This document shows positions 63,708-64,000 of a stretch of DNA of 64,000 nucleotides, one piece after another. Source of the DNA: Sipunculus nudus (lineage: Eukaryota; Annelida; Sipuncula; Golfingiida; Sipunculidae). The stretch is from NCBI GenBank assembly GCA_026874595.1, contig JAPPUL010000021.1, positions 1 through 64,000 of the forward strand, in the 5' to 3' direction. Made by a program: the position numbers and the translations under genes. Below the pieces are notes generated by a model. The model searched no databases and was not told where the DNA came from. It saw only the letters and a list, made by a program, of their open reading frames with translations. Numbering within the stretch: the first letter of the stretch is position 1; each line of letters starts with the position of its first letter.

Positions 63708-64000
63708 GAGGTCATGGGCAGAAAGGCCATGAAACGCCAATTCATATGGTGTACAGTTTATGTGCCTAAAATGTGTAGTTTTGGAGATATGGTTAAACAA
63801 TGATAGTAGGTACGGGGTTGCTGTGCAGCGCCCCCTAGCGGTAATTTTCCAAAAACTGAACAATTGCTTTCGAGATATTAGTGTATGACGTAACATGTAT
63901 CAGTTTCAAAAGGATGCCTGCATATCTGTGGCCTATAGGGCATGTCACCGTGAAATCGCGAAATCTCATTCGACGAGAAACGGTGCGAGATTTTGCCAGA
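63708..64000 (+). repeat. Monomer 51, partial (first 293 bp)
   Basis: The consensus sequence runs to the last base of the window at unit position 293 without any change of sequence. The truncation is set by the window edge and is not a visible array boundary. Confidence 0.96.

Larger units (their letters stand above)
1..64000. repeat. Megasatellite array, 1274-bp unit, 50 full copies plus one partial copy
   Basis: The same sequence recurs head to tail from the first base to the last. Each unit was phased at GAGGTCATGG and ends in GATTAAACAAAA. Units 2, 4 and 6-50 are 1274 bp; units 1, 3 and 5 are 1279, 1275 and 1275 bp. All copies face the same way. Substitutions from consensus number about 20 in 64 kb, so unit-to-unit identity is above 99.9%. 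Substitutions that are silent in every frame could have been missed in a by-eye reading. No unique DNA interrupts the array. Known biology of such arrays (centromeric, pericentromeric or subtelomeric heterochromatin, kept uniform by unequal exchange and gene conversion) makes a eukaryotic chromosome the natural setting. I do not recognise the satellite as a named family. Confidence 0.98.

Noticed and set aside
1-64000. CRISPR array
   Set aside because: There are no short repeats separated by unique spacers. The whole 1274-bp unit repeats without variable segments, and there are no cas genes.
1-64000. Tandem rDNA, 5S, histone or snRNA gene cluster
   Set aside because: The unit contains no recognisable rRNA, 5S, histone or snRNA sequence and no long coding frame. 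The TTCGA in the CENP-B-like loop is too weak to be a pol III B box.

Overview
The whole 64 kb window is one head-to-tail tandem array of a single long satellite unit. The modal period is exactly 1274 bp. With the phase set at the first base, there are 50 complete units plus a 293-bp partial unit at the right end. No flanking unique sequence is visible on either side, so the array probably continues to the right at least. I see no credible protein-coding gene, rRNA, tRNA, CRISPR array or intact transposon. The short open frames recur only because the DNA recurs.

Organism: a megasatellite of this unit length and homogeneity, without coding capacity, points to a eukaryotic nuclear genome, from centromeric, pericentromeric, subtelomeric or other heterochromatin. 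Part of the unit (TGACC-rich cluster, then a weakly constrained stretch, then a GACAAACAAACAAACGG end) resembles the tails of dispersed non-autonomous repeats that I associate with marine invertebrates such as molluscs. That placement is an impression, not a demonstrated match.

Layout: unit 1 is 1-1279 (1279 bp). Unit 2 is 1280-2553 (1274 bp) and serves here as the reference monomer. Unit 3 is 2554-3828 (1275 bp), unit 4 is 3829-5102 (1274 bp) and unit 5 is 5103-6377 (1275 bp). From unit 6 onward every unit is exactly 1274 bp, and unit n starts at 6378 + 1274 x (n-6). A base at unit coordinate u lies at unit start + u - 1. All length differences are single-run homopolymer changes and all lie in units 1, 3 and 5. 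By eye I count about 20 substitutions from consensus across the window, at 11 unit positions (24, 243, 247, 347, 437, 630, 732, 734, 1027, 1043, 1081). Three of these sites (24, 243, 1081) are shared among several units and act as markers of copying within the array.

Inside the monomer: two diverged copies of a roughly 177-bp module (unit 39-215 and 493-670) each carry a CTCF-like core in the same orientation. The second copy also carries a 30-bp near-perfect palindrome. A loop between 7-bp inverted arms holds a CENP-B-box-like sequence with one extra base. Further on are five TGACC nuclear-receptor-type half-sites, a short CAAA microsatellite, and a 19-bp alternating purine-pyrimidine tract with Z-DNA potential. 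If any of these sites bind protein, the array would present about 50 to 100 regularly spaced copies, which is the most interesting functional possibility here.
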